48,785 bases of DNA from Dehalococcoidia bacterium (GCA_021731085.1 JAKFYB010000001.1:165266-214050), one strand, 5' to 3'; positions 23,907 to 32,608 are shown, counted from the first letter of the stretch. Notes: a model not told the origin generated them from the sequence alone. Translations and numbers: made by a program.

Positions 23907-24557
23907 CTAGCGCCGGACGACCTTCCGGCCCGTCTTCTCGAGGTGCTCGGTCCACTCCGTCGCTGCTACCTCGAACGCTGCCACGGCTTCGGCCATCTGC
24001 TCCGCCATCCACTCGGGCTCGTCGTCGAACTCGGCTTTGCGCTTCGCGAGGGCTTTGCGTGCGTCGCGGATGGCGACCTGCGTCTCTTTGAAGCGAGCGC
24101 CGAGCGCAATCGACACCTCATCCTGAGGCACGATCTCCTCGAACACGCGCGGCGGGCGGTCACGGTTTCGGTCGCCGGAGCCGCGGTTGCGGTCGTAGCT
24201 TCCGCTGCTGCCACCCGAACCACCATCGCGCCGGGGCGGGCGGTCGTTGCGCGCGGGCGTACGGTTGCCATCAGCCGATGGCGGTCGGTGCGTGCGGCTT
24301 CCGCTCGTCCCACCCCCGCGCTCCTGACGCGGCTGACCGCGTGTGTCACGCCGCTGCGTCCGGCTGGCGTTCGTGCCGTCCGACGATGACGCGCCGCTTG
24401 CGGGCGCGCTGCTGGATGGTCCGGGAGGGCCAGGTGGCCCGGGCGGCGTGCCGCCTGCCGAAGCTTGCTGCTGGCCTTCGCCTTGAGGCTTGGGGCCGCG
24501 CCCACGCCGTCCCCGGCGCCGTTTGCCAGGCCGCGGCTGTTGTTGTTCGTCCGTCAT
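23907..24557 (-). CDS. Arg/Gly-rich disordered protein with C-terminal helical segment
   Basis: A 216-residue protein I cannot assign to a family. Residues 1-140 are low-complexity and highly basic: an initial RRRGRRGRG patch, a collagen-like GPPGPPGP near 45, a Ser/Ala stretch, then repeated RGG/RDG/RNR elements. Residues 145-216 are charged and helical, with RFKETQVAIRDARKALAKRKAEF and MAEAVAAFEVAATEWTEHL, and could form a coiled coil. The composition is like RGG-type RNA-binding proteins, so nucleic-acid binding is a reasonable inference but not shown. The ATG at 24557 has no SD; TACCCT lies 6 nt upstream. Consistent codon use and a structured C-terminus argue that it is real. Confidence 0.6.
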   Translation of the reverse strand: MTDEQQQPRPGKRRRGRRGRGPKPQGEGQQQASAGGTPPGPPGPPGPSSSAPASGASSSDGTNASRTQRRDTRGQPRQERGGGTSGSRTHRPPSADGNRTPARNDRPPRRDGGSGGSSGSYDRNRGSGDRNRDRPPRVFEEIVPQDEVSIALGARFKETQVAIRDARKALAKRKAEFDDEPEWMAEQMAEAVAAFEVAATEWTEHLEKTGRKVVRR

Positions 24558-24563
24558 ATCGGC

Positions 24564-24569
24564 AGGGTA
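24564..24569 (-). promoter_or_regulatory. TACCCT box for a leaderless disordered-protein gene
   Basis: On the minus strand TACCCT is followed by 6 nt and ATG at 24557. It is divergent from a similar box serving the aldolase-like gene. Confidence 0.4.
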
Positions 24570-24578
24570 CCACCCGCG

Positions 24579-24606
24579 GTTCTGAGTTCTAGGTTCTCGC
24601 TTCTGT
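24579..24606. repeat. Short imperfect GTTCT repeat
   Basis: Direct repeats built on GTTCT (GTTCTGA, GTTCTAG, GTTCTCG) lie between the divergent starts of the disordered protein and the aldolase-like gene. Similar phrases can occur as dispersed micro-repeats; none other is in the window. Confidence 0.35.
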
Positions 24607-24612
24607 CTGGGT

Positions 24613-24618
24613 TACGCT
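24613..24618 (+). promoter_or_regulatory. TACGCT box for leaderless aldolase-like gene
   Basis: TACGCT is followed by 6 nt and the ATG at 24625; no SD is present. Confidence 0.4.
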
Positions 24619-24624
24619 CAGCAC

Positions 24625-25722
24625 ATGAAGGTGAACAAGATACCGACACCCGCCCTCGTCGTCGACATCGCCGCGATGGAACGCAACATCAAGCACGCGG
24701 CCGACTACTTCGCGGCTCGCCAGAGCAAGCTGCGGCCACATTTCAAGGCGCACAAGACGCCGGAGATCGCACGACGGCAACTTGCGGCGGGTTCATGCAC
24801 GGGTATCACCGTTGCGACCGTACGCGAGGCCGAGGTTGTCGCCCGCGAACGCCTATGCGACGAGATCCTCATCGCGAACCAGATCCTCGGCCCCGGCAAG
24901 GCCGATCGCGCCGCCGTTGTCGCAAAGCAGGCTTCGCTTATCGTCGCCATCGACTCCGACGAGACGCTCGATGACCTCGCGCGCGCGGCGCAGGCGGCGG
25001 GCATTGAGATCGGCGTGCTCGTCGACGTCAATGTTGGGCTCCCACGGTGTGGCATCGCGCCGGGCGAGCCAGCCGTCGCGCTGGCGAAACGGGCGTCGCA
25101 GACGCCGGGTATCGTCCTGCGCGGCGCGATGGGCTACGAGGGGCACGTGATGGGCATCCGCGACCGAACCGAGCGCGAGGAGAAGGCGCACAAGTCTATG
25201 GACCGCCTACTCTCGACCGTGCGCATGATGCGCGATGAGGGCCTACGTTGTGAGATCGTCTCTGCGGGCGGCACGTGCACGTTCGACATCACAGGCGGCA
25301 TCGAAGGCATCACGGAGGTTCAGGCGGGCACGTACGTGCTCATGGACAACACTTACCTGTACGAGGATCTCCCGTTCGAGCTTGCCTTCGCCATCCACGC
25401 CACCGTCCTCAGCCGCCCACGTCCCGACCAGTGCGCCGCCGACGCCGGATTGAAGGCGATGGCCTCCGACCACGGCGTCCCAGCGATAGCGCCATTGCCG
25501 GGCATGGAAGACGCGACCGTCCTTTTCCTGAGCGACGAACACTGCACGATCAGCCTGCCAGCCGACTCAACGATCCGGCCGGGCGAGCGCATCAAGCTGC
25601 TCCCACCGCACATCGACCCGACGATCAACATGCACGACGTCCTTTATGCGGTTGAAGGCGATGAGGTTGTCGAGATCTGGCCCGTCGCCGCCCGCGGGTA
25701 TGTGGAACAGCGTTCGATTTAG
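24625..25722 (+). CDS. PLP-dependent D-threonine aldolase / D-serine dehydratase-like protein
   Basis: A 365-residue fold type III PLP enzyme (alanine racemase N-terminal barrel plus a C-terminal beta domain). The PLP lysine is expected in RPHFKAHKTPE (Lys41). The C-terminal metal site reads PPHIDPTINMHD (His329-x-Asp331). From family knowledge, D-threonine aldolases use His-x-Asp to bind Mn, while eukaryotic D-serine dehydratases use His-x-Cys to bind Zn, which favours D-threonine or D-3-hydroxy amino acid aldolase activity (to glycine and an aldehyde). Other conserved blocks are TVREAEVVARE and VSAGGTCTFDI. It precedes the tandem GT-C genes on the same strand by 36 bp, but a separate promoter box lies in that gap. 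Confidence 0.85.
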   Translation: MKVNKIPTPALVVDIAAMERNIKHAADYFAARQSKLRPHFKAHKTPEIARRQLAAGSCTGITVATVREAEVVARERLCDEILIANQILGPGKADRAAVVAKQASLIVAIDSDETLDDLARAAQAAGIEIGVLVDVNVGLPRCGIAPGEPAVALAKRASQTPGIVLRGAMGYEGHVMGIRDRTEREEKAHKSMDRLLSTVRMMRDEGLRCEIVSAGGTCTFDITGGIEGITEVQAGTYVLMDNTYLYEDLPFELAFAIHATVLSRPRPDQCAADAGLKAMASDHGVPAIAPLPGMEDATVLFLSDEHCTISLPADSTIRPGERIKLLPPHIDPTINMHDVLYAVEGDEVVEIWPVAARGYVEQRSI

Positions 25723-25744
25723 ATAGAGATCCGCGTTCCATCGA

Positions 25745-25750
25745 TATACT
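25745..25750 (+). promoter_or_regulatory. TATACT box for the first GT-C-like gene
   Basis: TATACT is followed by 8 nt and the ATG at 25759, the same box and spacing as the MFS operon at 17633. No SD is seen. Confidence 0.5.
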
Positions 25751-25758
25751 CACCTCCG

Positions 25759-27234
25759 ATGGCCGTCGCCGCTCCCGAACAGCGCGCCAAGCACGAAGAT
25801 GCCGCCGCCACGCGGACATCCGTGTCGCCGCACCTCATCTTCCTCCCGATCGCGCTGATGGCGACGCTCGCGCTTCAGTTCACCACGCTCAACCACTACT
25901 TCTATTTCGACGACTATGTGCCGTTCGCGGAGATAGTCACCCAGTCGCGCTGGGAGTACATCTCCAACCTGGTCACATCCACGGATCTGACGCCGAACTG
26001 GCGACCGCTCCCCGGACTGCTCTTCCTCGCGAACTACGAGATCGCCGGCATGGATCCGCTGCCCGCCCGCATCGTCATGGTCGCGATGCATGTCGGCACG
26101 GCGGCGATGCTGTACTACGTCGTCCAGCGCACGACGAGACAGGCATGGGCAGCCTGCGTCGCGGCGCTCGTCTTCGGGCTGAACCCTGCGTACGTCGGAG
26201 CGCTCTCCCAGGTGACGACGGCGACGCAGATCATGGCCGGCTTCTTCCTCGTCGCCACGCTGATCGCGGTTATCGAGTGCGCGCTGAGCGATGACCGAAG
26301 GCGATCGTTGATGTGGCTCGGCGCATCGGCGGTGCTCTATATCCTCGCGATCGCGTCGCACGAAGGCATGGCGATCATGTTCCCTGCGTACGGGCTCGCC
26401 TTTCTCACGTTCGACGCGAACTCCAGGGGGCGCCTTCGCCGCAGCGCGCTTCGGATCGCGCCGCTTGCCCTTGTGGCGTTCGCGACGGCTATCTCGTTCA
26501 CGGCGTGCGGATGTAACGAAGGCACCGACGTCTGGGGCACGAGCTATGTCGCCGAGCAGACGCTGATTTACCTTGGTCGCCTGCTGTATCCGGTTGGTCT
26601 CGAACTCCCGAACGACGTGGGGCTCGCGCATGCGGTCGCCGCGCCAGTTCTCATCGTCGTCATGGCCGTCGTGTCGTTTGGTGGCCCGAAGGTCGGGCGC
26701 GTCGGGGCGCTGTGGGTCGTACTTGCGGTCGCTCCGCACGTCTTCATCGAGTACTTCACCGCCAGCCGCTACCTCTATCTCGCAACGCCTGGATACGCGC
26801 TCGTGTTCGCTGCCGCCGCGATGATGGTGGTTGAGCGGCTTCCGACCGCGGTCGATCGCCGTGCTGTGGCCGCTGTCGGGGGCGCGGCTGTCGTCCTGCT
26901 CGCCGGGTGGTATGCGTACCAGACCTACGAGCAGGACGAACACTTCCGCGACGCATCGACCGCGTGGCGCGGCTATCACGATGACGTCACCGCACTTTGG
27001 CCCGACGTTCCGCCTGATACGCGCGTCATTACGATCGGCGGGCCGTTCCAGAAGTACGAGTATCAGCTCTACATCCTGCCTGCGTTCGCCGAGACGACGT
27101 GGGGGCCGACGCGCATATTGCAGGACTACGAGCCGGGCTCACTGCCGGCACAGCTCGCGCTGACGTCCGACAGCCCATACGTCGCCGTTTATCAGGACGG
27201 TGTGCTCACGCCGATCAATCATGGCGATCGCTGA
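25759..27234 (+). CDS. Polytopic membrane protein, putative GT-C glycosyltransferase
   Basis: A 491-residue protein with about 10-11 predicted membrane helices and a C-terminal extracytoplasmic part of roughly 100 residues. After the first helix comes an acidic extracytoplasmic motif, YFDDYVPFAEI, as in GT-C enzymes that use lipid-linked sugar donors, where an Asp there binds metal or acts as base. Further on are LTPNWRPLPGLLF, a Cys pair in TACGCNEGT, and RYLYLATPGYAL, which resembles the conserved segment of TMTC/PMT-type O-mannosyltransferases. It shares these blocks with the next gene. Acceptor and sugar are unknown. Its 3' end overlaps the following gene by 14 bp if that gene starts at 27221. 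Confidence 0.75.
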   Translation: MAVAAPEQRAKHEDAAATRTSVSPHLIFLPIALMATLALQFTTLNHYFYFDDYVPFAEIVTQSRWEYISNLVTSTDLTPNWRPLPGLLFLANYEIAGMDPLPARIVMVAMHVGTAAMLYYVVQRTTRQAWAACVAALVFGLNPAYVGALSQVTTATQIMAGFFLVATLIAVIECALSDDRRRSLMWLGASAVLYILAIASHEGMAIMFPAYGLAFLTFDANSRGRLRRSALRIAPLALVAFATAISFTACGCNEGTDVWGTSYVAEQTLIYLGRLLYPVGLELPNDVGLAHAVAAPVLIVVMAVVSFGGPKVGRVGALWVVLAVAPHVFIEYFTASRYLYLATPGYALVFAAAAMMVVERLPTAVDRRAVAAVGGAAVVLLAGWYAYQTYEQDEHFRDASTAWRGYHDDVTALWPDVPPDTRVITIGGPFQKYEYQLYILPAFAETTWGPTRILQDYEPGSLPAQLALTSDSPYVAVYQDGVLTPINHGDR

Positions 27235-28720
27235 ACGCACCGCCCTTGCGAGCGGCGATACCGAAGGCTTGAAGCGTCCATCGCGGCGCATCCACGTGCT
27301 GCTGCTTCTGGCGATCGCGTTCACGTTCGCGGCGCAGGCACGCACGCTGACGTTCTATTTCTTTCAAGACGACTATGTTGCCTTCGGTGAGATCGTCACC
27401 AACGGTGCAGGCGACTACACATGGAACCTGCTGACACTAAACGACCTGACGCCCAACTGGCGCGTCTTCACTGGCATCACGTATCTCGCGAGCTACGAGA
27501 GTTTTGGCATGGCAGCATGGCCAACCCGCGGCGTCATGATCGTGCTGCACCTTGCGATCGTTGCGTTGCTCTATCGAGCCGTTTGGCGCACGATGTCGAG
27601 CGCGTGGGCGTCGTTTGCGGCGGCTGTCGTATTTGGGATCAGCCCCGCCTATGCCGGCACACTCGGCCAGCTCGGCAGCGTCACGTACATGTGGGCGGGC
27701 TTTTTCCTCGTAGCGGCATTGAACTGCGCGATCGAATGCGCGCTCGCGAAAAACGCGCGCATCTCGACCTTGTGGCTCTGCGCTACAGTGGCCGCTTTTG
27801 CCTGCGTGATGGCGTCCAACGAGTCGATGGCGATCATGTTCCCCGTGTTCGGCCTGGCGTTCCTGCTCTTCGATACGAATGCGGCTCTGACGACGCGCCT
27901 TGCGCGAACACTGCTTCGTACATTGCCGTTCGCCATCATCGGCTTCGCCACTGCGCTGTACTTCACGACGTGCGGCTGTACGGCTGCGGAGGACACGTTT
28001 GGTCTCGAGAACGTACACCGCACGTTCCTGATTTACGCCGGACGGCTCGTCTACCCGGTCGGCCTCGAACCGCCGTCGTATATCGACCCTCCGCACCTTG
28101 GCTTCGGGCTCGCGCTTCTTGTGGCGTGCGGACTGATGCTCGCGTTCGGTCCCTCAATCGGCCGCATCGGCGCCGTCTGGCTGCTGTTGGCGATCGTCCC
28201 GCACGCGCTGATCGAGACGCACACTGCGCATCGCTTCGTGTATCTCGCCATGCCTGGCTTTGCGTTGTTCGTCGGCGGCGCCGTAGCGTGGATGGCCGAG
28301 CGGTTCGAGCAACATAAAACAGCGGGCCGGCGCGAACTCAGCTCGATGCTGGTCGCTGCGGCCATCCTCTTCGCGATCGCGCTACCGTGGTATGCGTGGC
28401 AGACGCATCTCCAAAACGATGCGTACTTCGTGGCGACGGAGGACTGGCGCACGCTCCATGACGACCTCCAGCGCACATTCCCCGCCGTTGAATCCGGAGC
28501 GACGGTCGAAGTGATCGGCGGGCCGCTGACGCATCCGCTCGACAACTTCTACGTGATGCCCGCGCTGGGCTACACCATCTGGGGACCGGATGTCGGCCTT
28601 CAGACGATCGCGGCGGACGACCCGTACGCCGAGACTGTGCGCGGCGGCGCAAATCGCTATGCGGCTGAATTCGAAGGACCTCGTCTGGTGCCGCTGCACG
28701 AGGACCAGGGAGGGCCGTGA
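27221..28720 (+). CDS. Second polytopic membrane protein, tandem paralogue, putative GT-C
   Basis: A 499-residue membrane protein, clearly paralogous to the preceding gene: YFFQDDYVAFGEIVT, LTPNWRVFTGITYLASYE, SPAYAGTLGQLGS, TTCGCTAAEDTFG and HRFVYLAMPGFAL match its blocks in order. The DD pair after the first helix and the Cys-Gly-Cys motif are kept in both copies, so both are probably functional and the duplication is old. The ATG at 27221 lies inside the upstream gene's 3' end (14-bp overlap). The C-terminal region after the last helix (about 400-499) is soluble and probably faces outside. Sharing an operon with a beta-propeller-like lipoprotein suggests an exported glycosylation function; this is inference. 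Confidence 0.75.
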   Translation: MAIAERTALASGDTEGLKRPSRRIHVLLLLAIAFTFAAQARTLTFYFFQDDYVAFGEIVTNGAGDYTWNLLTLNDLTPNWRVFTGITYLASYESFGMAAWPTRGVMIVLHLAIVALLYRAVWRTMSSAWASFAAAVVFGISPAYAGTLGQLGSVTYMWAGFFLVAALNCAIECALAKNARISTLWLCATVAAFACVMASNESMAIMFPVFGLAFLLFDTNAALTTRLARTLLRTLPFAIIGFATALYFTTCGCTAAEDTFGLENVHRTFLIYAGRLVYPVGLEPPSYIDPPHLGFGLALLVACGLMLAFGPSIGRIGAVWLLLAIVPHALIETHTAHRFVYLAMPGFALFVGGAVAWMAERFEQHKTAGRRELSSMLVAAAILFAIALPWYAWQTHLQNDAYFVATEDWRTLHDDLQRTFPAVESGATVEVIGGPLTHPLDNFYVMPALGYTIWGPDVGLQTIAADDPYAETVRGGANRYAAEFEGPRLVPLHEDQGGP

Positions 28721-28726
28721 TATCCT
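28721..28726 (+). promoter_or_regulatory. TATCCT box immediately after GT-C stop
   Basis: TATCCT is followed by 7 nt and the lipoprotein ATG, starting right after the preceding stop. GGAGG (28709-28713) can pair with CCTCC (28724-28728), so any SD on a read-through transcript would be sequestered. Confidence 0.4.
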
Positions 28727-28733
28727 CCGCAAC

Positions 28734-29753
28734 ATGAACGAATCGCTCGCCCGCCTAACGATCGCCATGTTTGTTGCCTGTGCGCTCGTTGTTTCTTCGT
28801 GCTCAGGCGGTGACGATGATACGCAGGATCCCACCACCGTTCCGACAGAAACGGCAGAATCGCCCACAAAGTCGGCTGAAGTGACTGCTGCATCCCTGTG
28901 CGCTGGTGCGTCTGCTTCGGTCGCCGGCGCAGTCGCGTCGCCGGATCTCATCGAGATCTCTGGGCTCGCGGCGAGCCGCACACAGGATGTCATCTGGGCG
29001 CACAACGACAGCGGCGACACCCCGCGCGTGTTCGCGATGTCGCTCACCGGCGATGATCTCGCGACATACGAAGTCCGAGGCGCCGAGGCGACGGACTGGG
29101 AAGACATGGCCATCGGCCCTGGTCCCGAGGCCGACACCGACTACCTGTACCTCGCCGACATCGGCGACAACGCATCGCTTCGGCCGGAGATCGTCGTCTA
29201 CCTCGCGCCCGAACCGGTGTACGATGCCGCCTCATCGCTGCATGCGGTCGATGCGGAGGCGTTGCGATTCGTGTACCCGGACGGCGCACACGATGCTGAG
29301 ACGTTGCTTGTTGACCCGGTTAGCGGCGACATCATCGTTGTCACGAAGAACATCGCGGGTGGCGTTTCGGGCGTGTACCGCGCCGTGTTTCCGCAGGATG
29401 CGGCGGTCACGACGACGCTCGAGAAGATTGCCGAGATCGACTTCGCCGCGCTCACGCCGGCAAAGACGATACCAGCGGGCAGCGGTGCACTCCCCGAAGC
29501 GCTGGGCAAGATCCCTACGGGCGGGGAGATCTCGCCTGACGGCAGTATCACCGCGATTCGGACGTACGGAACGATCTGGCTCTGGCAGCGCGACGGCAAC
29601 AGCATCGCCGCGTCGTTCGCGCAGGCGCCGTGCGAAGCGCCATCAGCCGTCGAGACTCAGGGCGAAGCGATCGCATTTCGTTCAGACGGCCGCGGATACT
29701 TCACGGTGAGCGAGGGCCAGAACGTCGCGCTCAACGCCTTCGCGCTGGAGTGA
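28734..29753 (+). CDS. Lipoprotein with predicted beta-propeller-like domain
   Basis: A 339-residue exported lipoprotein: signal peptide RLTIAMFVACALVV ending in a good lipobox VSSC (Cys23), then an acidic/Thr linker. The mature domain (about 55-339) has repeated beta-rich segments such as EISGLAASRTQDVIWAHNDSGD, GAEATDWEDMAIGPGPE, YLYLADIGDNASLRPE and HDAETLLVDPVSGDIIVVTK, typical of uncharacterised secreted propeller proteins. The DIGDN and DWED acidic loops could bind metal. The function is unknown. The ATG at 28734 is used because the signal peptide begins there; the open frame continues upstream inside the GT-C gene. It ends convergently, overlapping the glgB 3' end by 23 bp. Confidence 0.75.
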   Translation: MNESLARLTIAMFVACALVVSSCSGGDDDTQDPTTVPTETAESPTKSAEVTAASLCAGASASVAGAVASPDLIEISGLAASRTQDVIWAHNDSGDTPRVFAMSLTGDDLATYEVRGAEATDWEDMAIGPGPEADTDYLYLADIGDNASLRPEIVVYLAPEPVYDAASSLHAVDAEALRFVYPDGAHDAETLLVDPVSGDIIVVTKNIAGGVSGVYRAVFPQDAAVTTTLEKIAEIDFAALTPAKTIPAGSGALPEALGKIPTGGEISPDGSITAIRTYGTIWLWQRDGNSIAASFAQAPCEAPSAVETQGEAIAFRSDGRGYFTVSEGQNVALNAFALE

Positions 29754-31713
29754 CCGGAGCAGGCTTCGGCGCAAGGAACAGCATGCCCAGTGGTGGCAGC
29801 GTCAGTACTAGAGAGTGTGGCCTGCCGTGTGAAGGCAGATCCGTCGCAACGACGTCATCGCCGTTGCCCAGCGCGCTCCCACCGTACACCGCCGCATCGC
29901 TGTTCAGCAGTTCGTACCATACGCCGCCGGTCGGCACACCGACGCGGTAGTCGCGGCGCGGCACCGGTGTGAAGTTCCCGACGCAGAGCACGACGCGACC
30001 TGTTGAGTCGCGACGCAGAAAGCTGATGACGCTGTTGGCGGTGTCGCCACCGTCGATCCATGAGAAGCCATCGAACGAGCAGTCCAGCTCGTGGAGCGGC
30101 CGGGACTCCCGGTACAGATGGTTGAGATCGCGCACCCAGCGCTGGTGACCAGCTTGACGCTCGTCGCCCATGCGATCCCACTCGAGCTGGCCGTCATGGT
30201 GCCACTCGTCGCGCTGACCGAACTCAGTGCCCATGAACAGCAGCTTCTTGCCCGGCTGCGCGTACATGTATCCGAGCAGCAGTCGCAGGTTGGCGAACTG
30301 TTGCCATTCGTCGCCTGGCATCCGGCTGAGGATCGAGCCTTTGCCGTGCGCGACCTCGTCGTGTGAAAGCGGCAGCATGTAGTTCTCGGCGAAGGCGTAC
30401 ATCGCGCGGAACGTCAGCTCGTGTTGGTGGAACTGACGATGTACGGGTTCGCGCTTCATGTACTCCAGCGTGTCGTGCATCCAGCCCATGTCCCACTTCA
30501 TCCCGAAGCCAAGGCCGCCTGAGAAGGTGGGGCGAGATACGCCGGGCCACGCTGTCGATTCTTCAGCGATCGTCTGGATGTGCGGAAGGGCGCTGTACGC
30601 CTCTTCGTTGAGGCGCTTGAGGAACGACACGGCCTCGAGGTTCTCACGTCCGCCGTGCACGTTCGGGATCCATGCGCCCTCGTCGCGGGAGTAGTCGAGG
30701 TACAGCATCGACGCGACGGCATCGACGCGCAGGCCGTCTGCGTGAAACACATCGAGCCATAACATCGCGCTGCTCAGCAGGAAGCTGCGGACTTCATTGC
30801 GCCCGTAGTTGAAGATCGAACTGTCCCAGTCTGGATGATGTCCCTGACGCGGATCTTCGTGTTCGTACAGGTGCGTGCCGTCGAAGAACTGCAGTCCATG
30901 TTCGTCCTTCGGGAAGTGGGATGGCACCCAATCGAGAATCACACCGATCCCGCGCTGGTGCAGTGTGTCGATCAAGAACATCAGGTCCTGTGGCGTGCCG
31001 AATCTCGATGACGGCGCGAAGTACGACGTCACCTGGTATCCCCACGAGCCGAAGAACGGATGCTCCATCACGGGCATCAGTTCGACGTGCGTGAATTCCA
31101 TCTCGGCGACGTAGTCGACAAGTTCGACCGCAAGTTCCCGGTAGGAGAGTGACCGCCAACCCTCCGCTGGCCGCCGCCGCCACGAGCCCAGATGCACTTC
31201 ATAGACGCTGATTGGCGCCGCGAGGGCGTTTCGCTCCTTTGCGTGCCCCATCCATTCAGCATCACCCCACTCGTAGGCGTGATCCCAGACGACGGAGGCT
31301 GTGTTCGGCGGAATCTCCGCCGCGAACGCGAACGGATCAGCCTTCTGGACGCGGTAGCTCTTCACGCGCGACCGAATCTCGTACTTGTAGAGCGCGCCCA
31401 CGCCGACGTGCTCGACGAACCCTTCCCAGATGCCCGAACTTCCGCGAGGTGCGAGCGCGTCCCTCGAACCGTCCCAGCCGTTGAAGTCGCCGACCACGGA
31501 CACAGAGCGCGCGTTCGGCGCCCAGACAGCGAAGTGCGTCCCCGCGCTGCCGTCCGCCGACGTGGCGGGATGCGCGCCGAGACGCTGCCACAGCCGCGCG
31601 TGTCCACCTTCGCCGAATGCGCGGAGATCGTCATCACCGAGCAGCGTCACCGTCGGCGGCGCGCTGATCGCGGTTCGCCGTTGGCGCCTTGGCTGCTCGG
31701 GCGTGGTTGCCAT
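29731..31713 (-). CDS. glgB: 1,4-alpha-glucan branching enzyme
   Basis: A cytoplasmic GH13 enzyme that makes alpha-1,6 branches in glycogen. It has 660 residues. The N-terminal CBM48 domain includes HFAVWAPNARSVSVVGDFNGWDG and is followed by the barrel: HVELMPVMEHPFFGSWGYQ, ILDWVPSHFP, nucleophile Asp in DGLRVDAVAS, acid/base Glu in IAEESTAWP and transition-state Asp in PLSHDEVAHGKGS. A C-terminal all-beta domain follows. The ATG at 31713 is preferred over the in-frame start at 31797, because the latter would overlap the neighbouring gene; TACGAT lies 8 nt upstream of it. No other glycogen genes (glgA, glgC, glgP) are in the window. Confidence 0.95.
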   Translation of the reverse strand: MATTPEQPRRQRRTAISAPPTVTLLGDDDLRAFGEGGHARLWQRLGAHPATSADGSAGTHFAVWAPNARSVSVVGDFNGWDGSRDALAPRGSSGIWEGFVEHVGVGALYKYEIRSRVKSYRVQKADPFAFAAEIPPNTASVVWDHAYEWGDAEWMGHAKERNALAAPISVYEVHLGSWRRRPAEGWRSLSYRELAVELVDYVAEMEFTHVELMPVMEHPFFGSWGYQVTSYFAPSSRFGTPQDLMFLIDTLHQRGIGVILDWVPSHFPKDEHGLQFFDGTHLYEHEDPRQGHHPDWDSSIFNYGRNEVRSFLLSSAMLWLDVFHADGLRVDAVASMLYLDYSRDEGAWIPNVHGGRENLEAVSFLKRLNEEAYSALPHIQTIAEESTAWPGVSRPTFSGGLGFGMKWDMGWMHDTLEYMKREPVHRQFHQHELTFRAMYAFAENYMLPLSHDEVAHGKGSILSRMPGDEWQQFANLRLLLGYMYAQPGKKLLFMGTEFGQRDEWHHDGQLEWDRMGDERQAGHQRWVRDLNHLYRESRPLHELDCSFDGFSWIDGGDTANSVISFLRRDSTGRVVLCVGNFTPVPRRDYRVGVPTGGVWYELLNSDAAVYGGSALGNGDDVVATDLPSHGRPHSLVLTLPPLGMLFLAPKPAPVTPARRR

Positions 31714-31721
31714 ACAGGGTG

Positions 31722-31727
31722 ATCGTA
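31722..31727 (-). promoter_or_regulatory. TACGAT box for leaderless glgB
   Basis: On the minus strand TACGAT is followed by 8 nt and ATG at 31713, inside the short gap after the lactonase gene. Confidence 0.4.
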
Positions 31728-31750
31728 GTCGATCGCGTGGCGGGGGGCAT

Positions 31751-32608
31751 TTAGTGCAGCCCGTAGGCGCGCGTGGCTGTCCCGCCGAGAATCGCATCGC
31801 GCTCGCTCACTGCGAGGGTCGAGGTTGCGCCCTTGACGATGCCCGTGACATCGTCATACGACCCGGTGAGCGTGCACACAGGCCAGTCGGAGCCCATCAT
31901 GCACCTCTGCGGACCAAAGGCCTCGAGCACCGTGTGCAGGTATGGCTCGAAGGTCGAGGCCGTCCACCCGGACCAGTCGGCCTCGGTGACCATGCCTGAT
32001 AGCTTGCAGAAAACATTGTCCTGCGCGGCGATGGCCTTGATGCCTGACACCCACGCATCGAAGCTCGACCTGTCGCCGCCGACATGATCACGGATGTGCG
32101 GTTTGGCGATGTGATCCAGCACGAAGACCTGCTGGGGGAACGCGCGTACAAGATCGACGGCCTCGGCAAGCTGTCGCTGGTAGATCAGCACATCGTACGC
32201 CAGGTCAAACTCCCGCAACGCAGCGATTCCGCGCCGAAAGTCGGGACGAGCCATAAACCCCTCCGTCTCGGCCTGCACGACATGACGGATGCCTACGAGC
32301 TTCTGGTGCGCGGCGACGTTCGCCAGTCGCTGTCGAACGTCGTCATTGAGCAGGTCCACCCATCCGACGACACCGCGAATGAACGGATGCTCGTCGGCCA
32401 GCGACAGCAGCCATTCCGTTTCGTCGACGACTTGTTGAGCCTGTACCGCGATGCAGCCATCGAACCCCGCCGCAGCCAGCAGCGGCGCAACACCATCAGG
32501 CAAGAAGTCACGACGCAGCGACTTCATTGAGTCATCGATCCAGTCGTGGGTTGTGGGACTGTACCGCCAGAAGTGCTGGTGTGCATCGATGCGTCGCGTG
32601 TTGGTCAT
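31751..32608 (-). CDS. Amidohydrolase, L-fucono/rhamnono-lactonase type
   Basis: A 285-residue TIM-barrel amidohydrolase of the COG3618 lactonase group, expected to hydrolyse a sugar-acid lactone to the acid. The metal-binding HxH is in DAHQHFWRY near the N-terminus; the later His is in VLDHIAKPHIRD and the final Asp in MGSDWPVCTL. QAQQVVDETEWLLSLA is typical of L-fuconolactonases. It overlaps the Gfo/Idh/MocA gene by 4 bp. Together with fuconate dehydratase, mutarotase and dehydrogenases it fits the lactone-hydrolysis step of a non-phosphorylative L-fucose (or related 6-deoxy or L-sugar) pathway. The sugar specificity is inferred from neighbours. Confidence 0.85.
   Translation of the reverse strand: MTNTRRIDAHQHFWRYSPTTHDWIDDSMKSLRRDFLPDGVAPLLAAAGFDGCIAVQAQQVVDETEWLLSLADEHPFIRGVVGWVDLLNDDVRQRLANVAAHQKLVGIRHVVQAETEGFMARPDFRRGIAALREFDLAYDVLIYQRQLAEAVDLVRAFPQQVFVLDHIAKPHIRDHVGGDRSSFDAWVSGIKAIAAQDNVFCKLSGMVTEADWSGWTASTFEPYLHTVLEAFGPQRCMMGSDWPVCTLTGSYDDVTGIVKGATSTLAVSERDAILGGTATRAYGLH

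Noticed and set aside
25750-26979. 409-residue minus-strand open frame
   Set aside because: Antisense to the first GT-C-like gene; highly charged composition with no domain.
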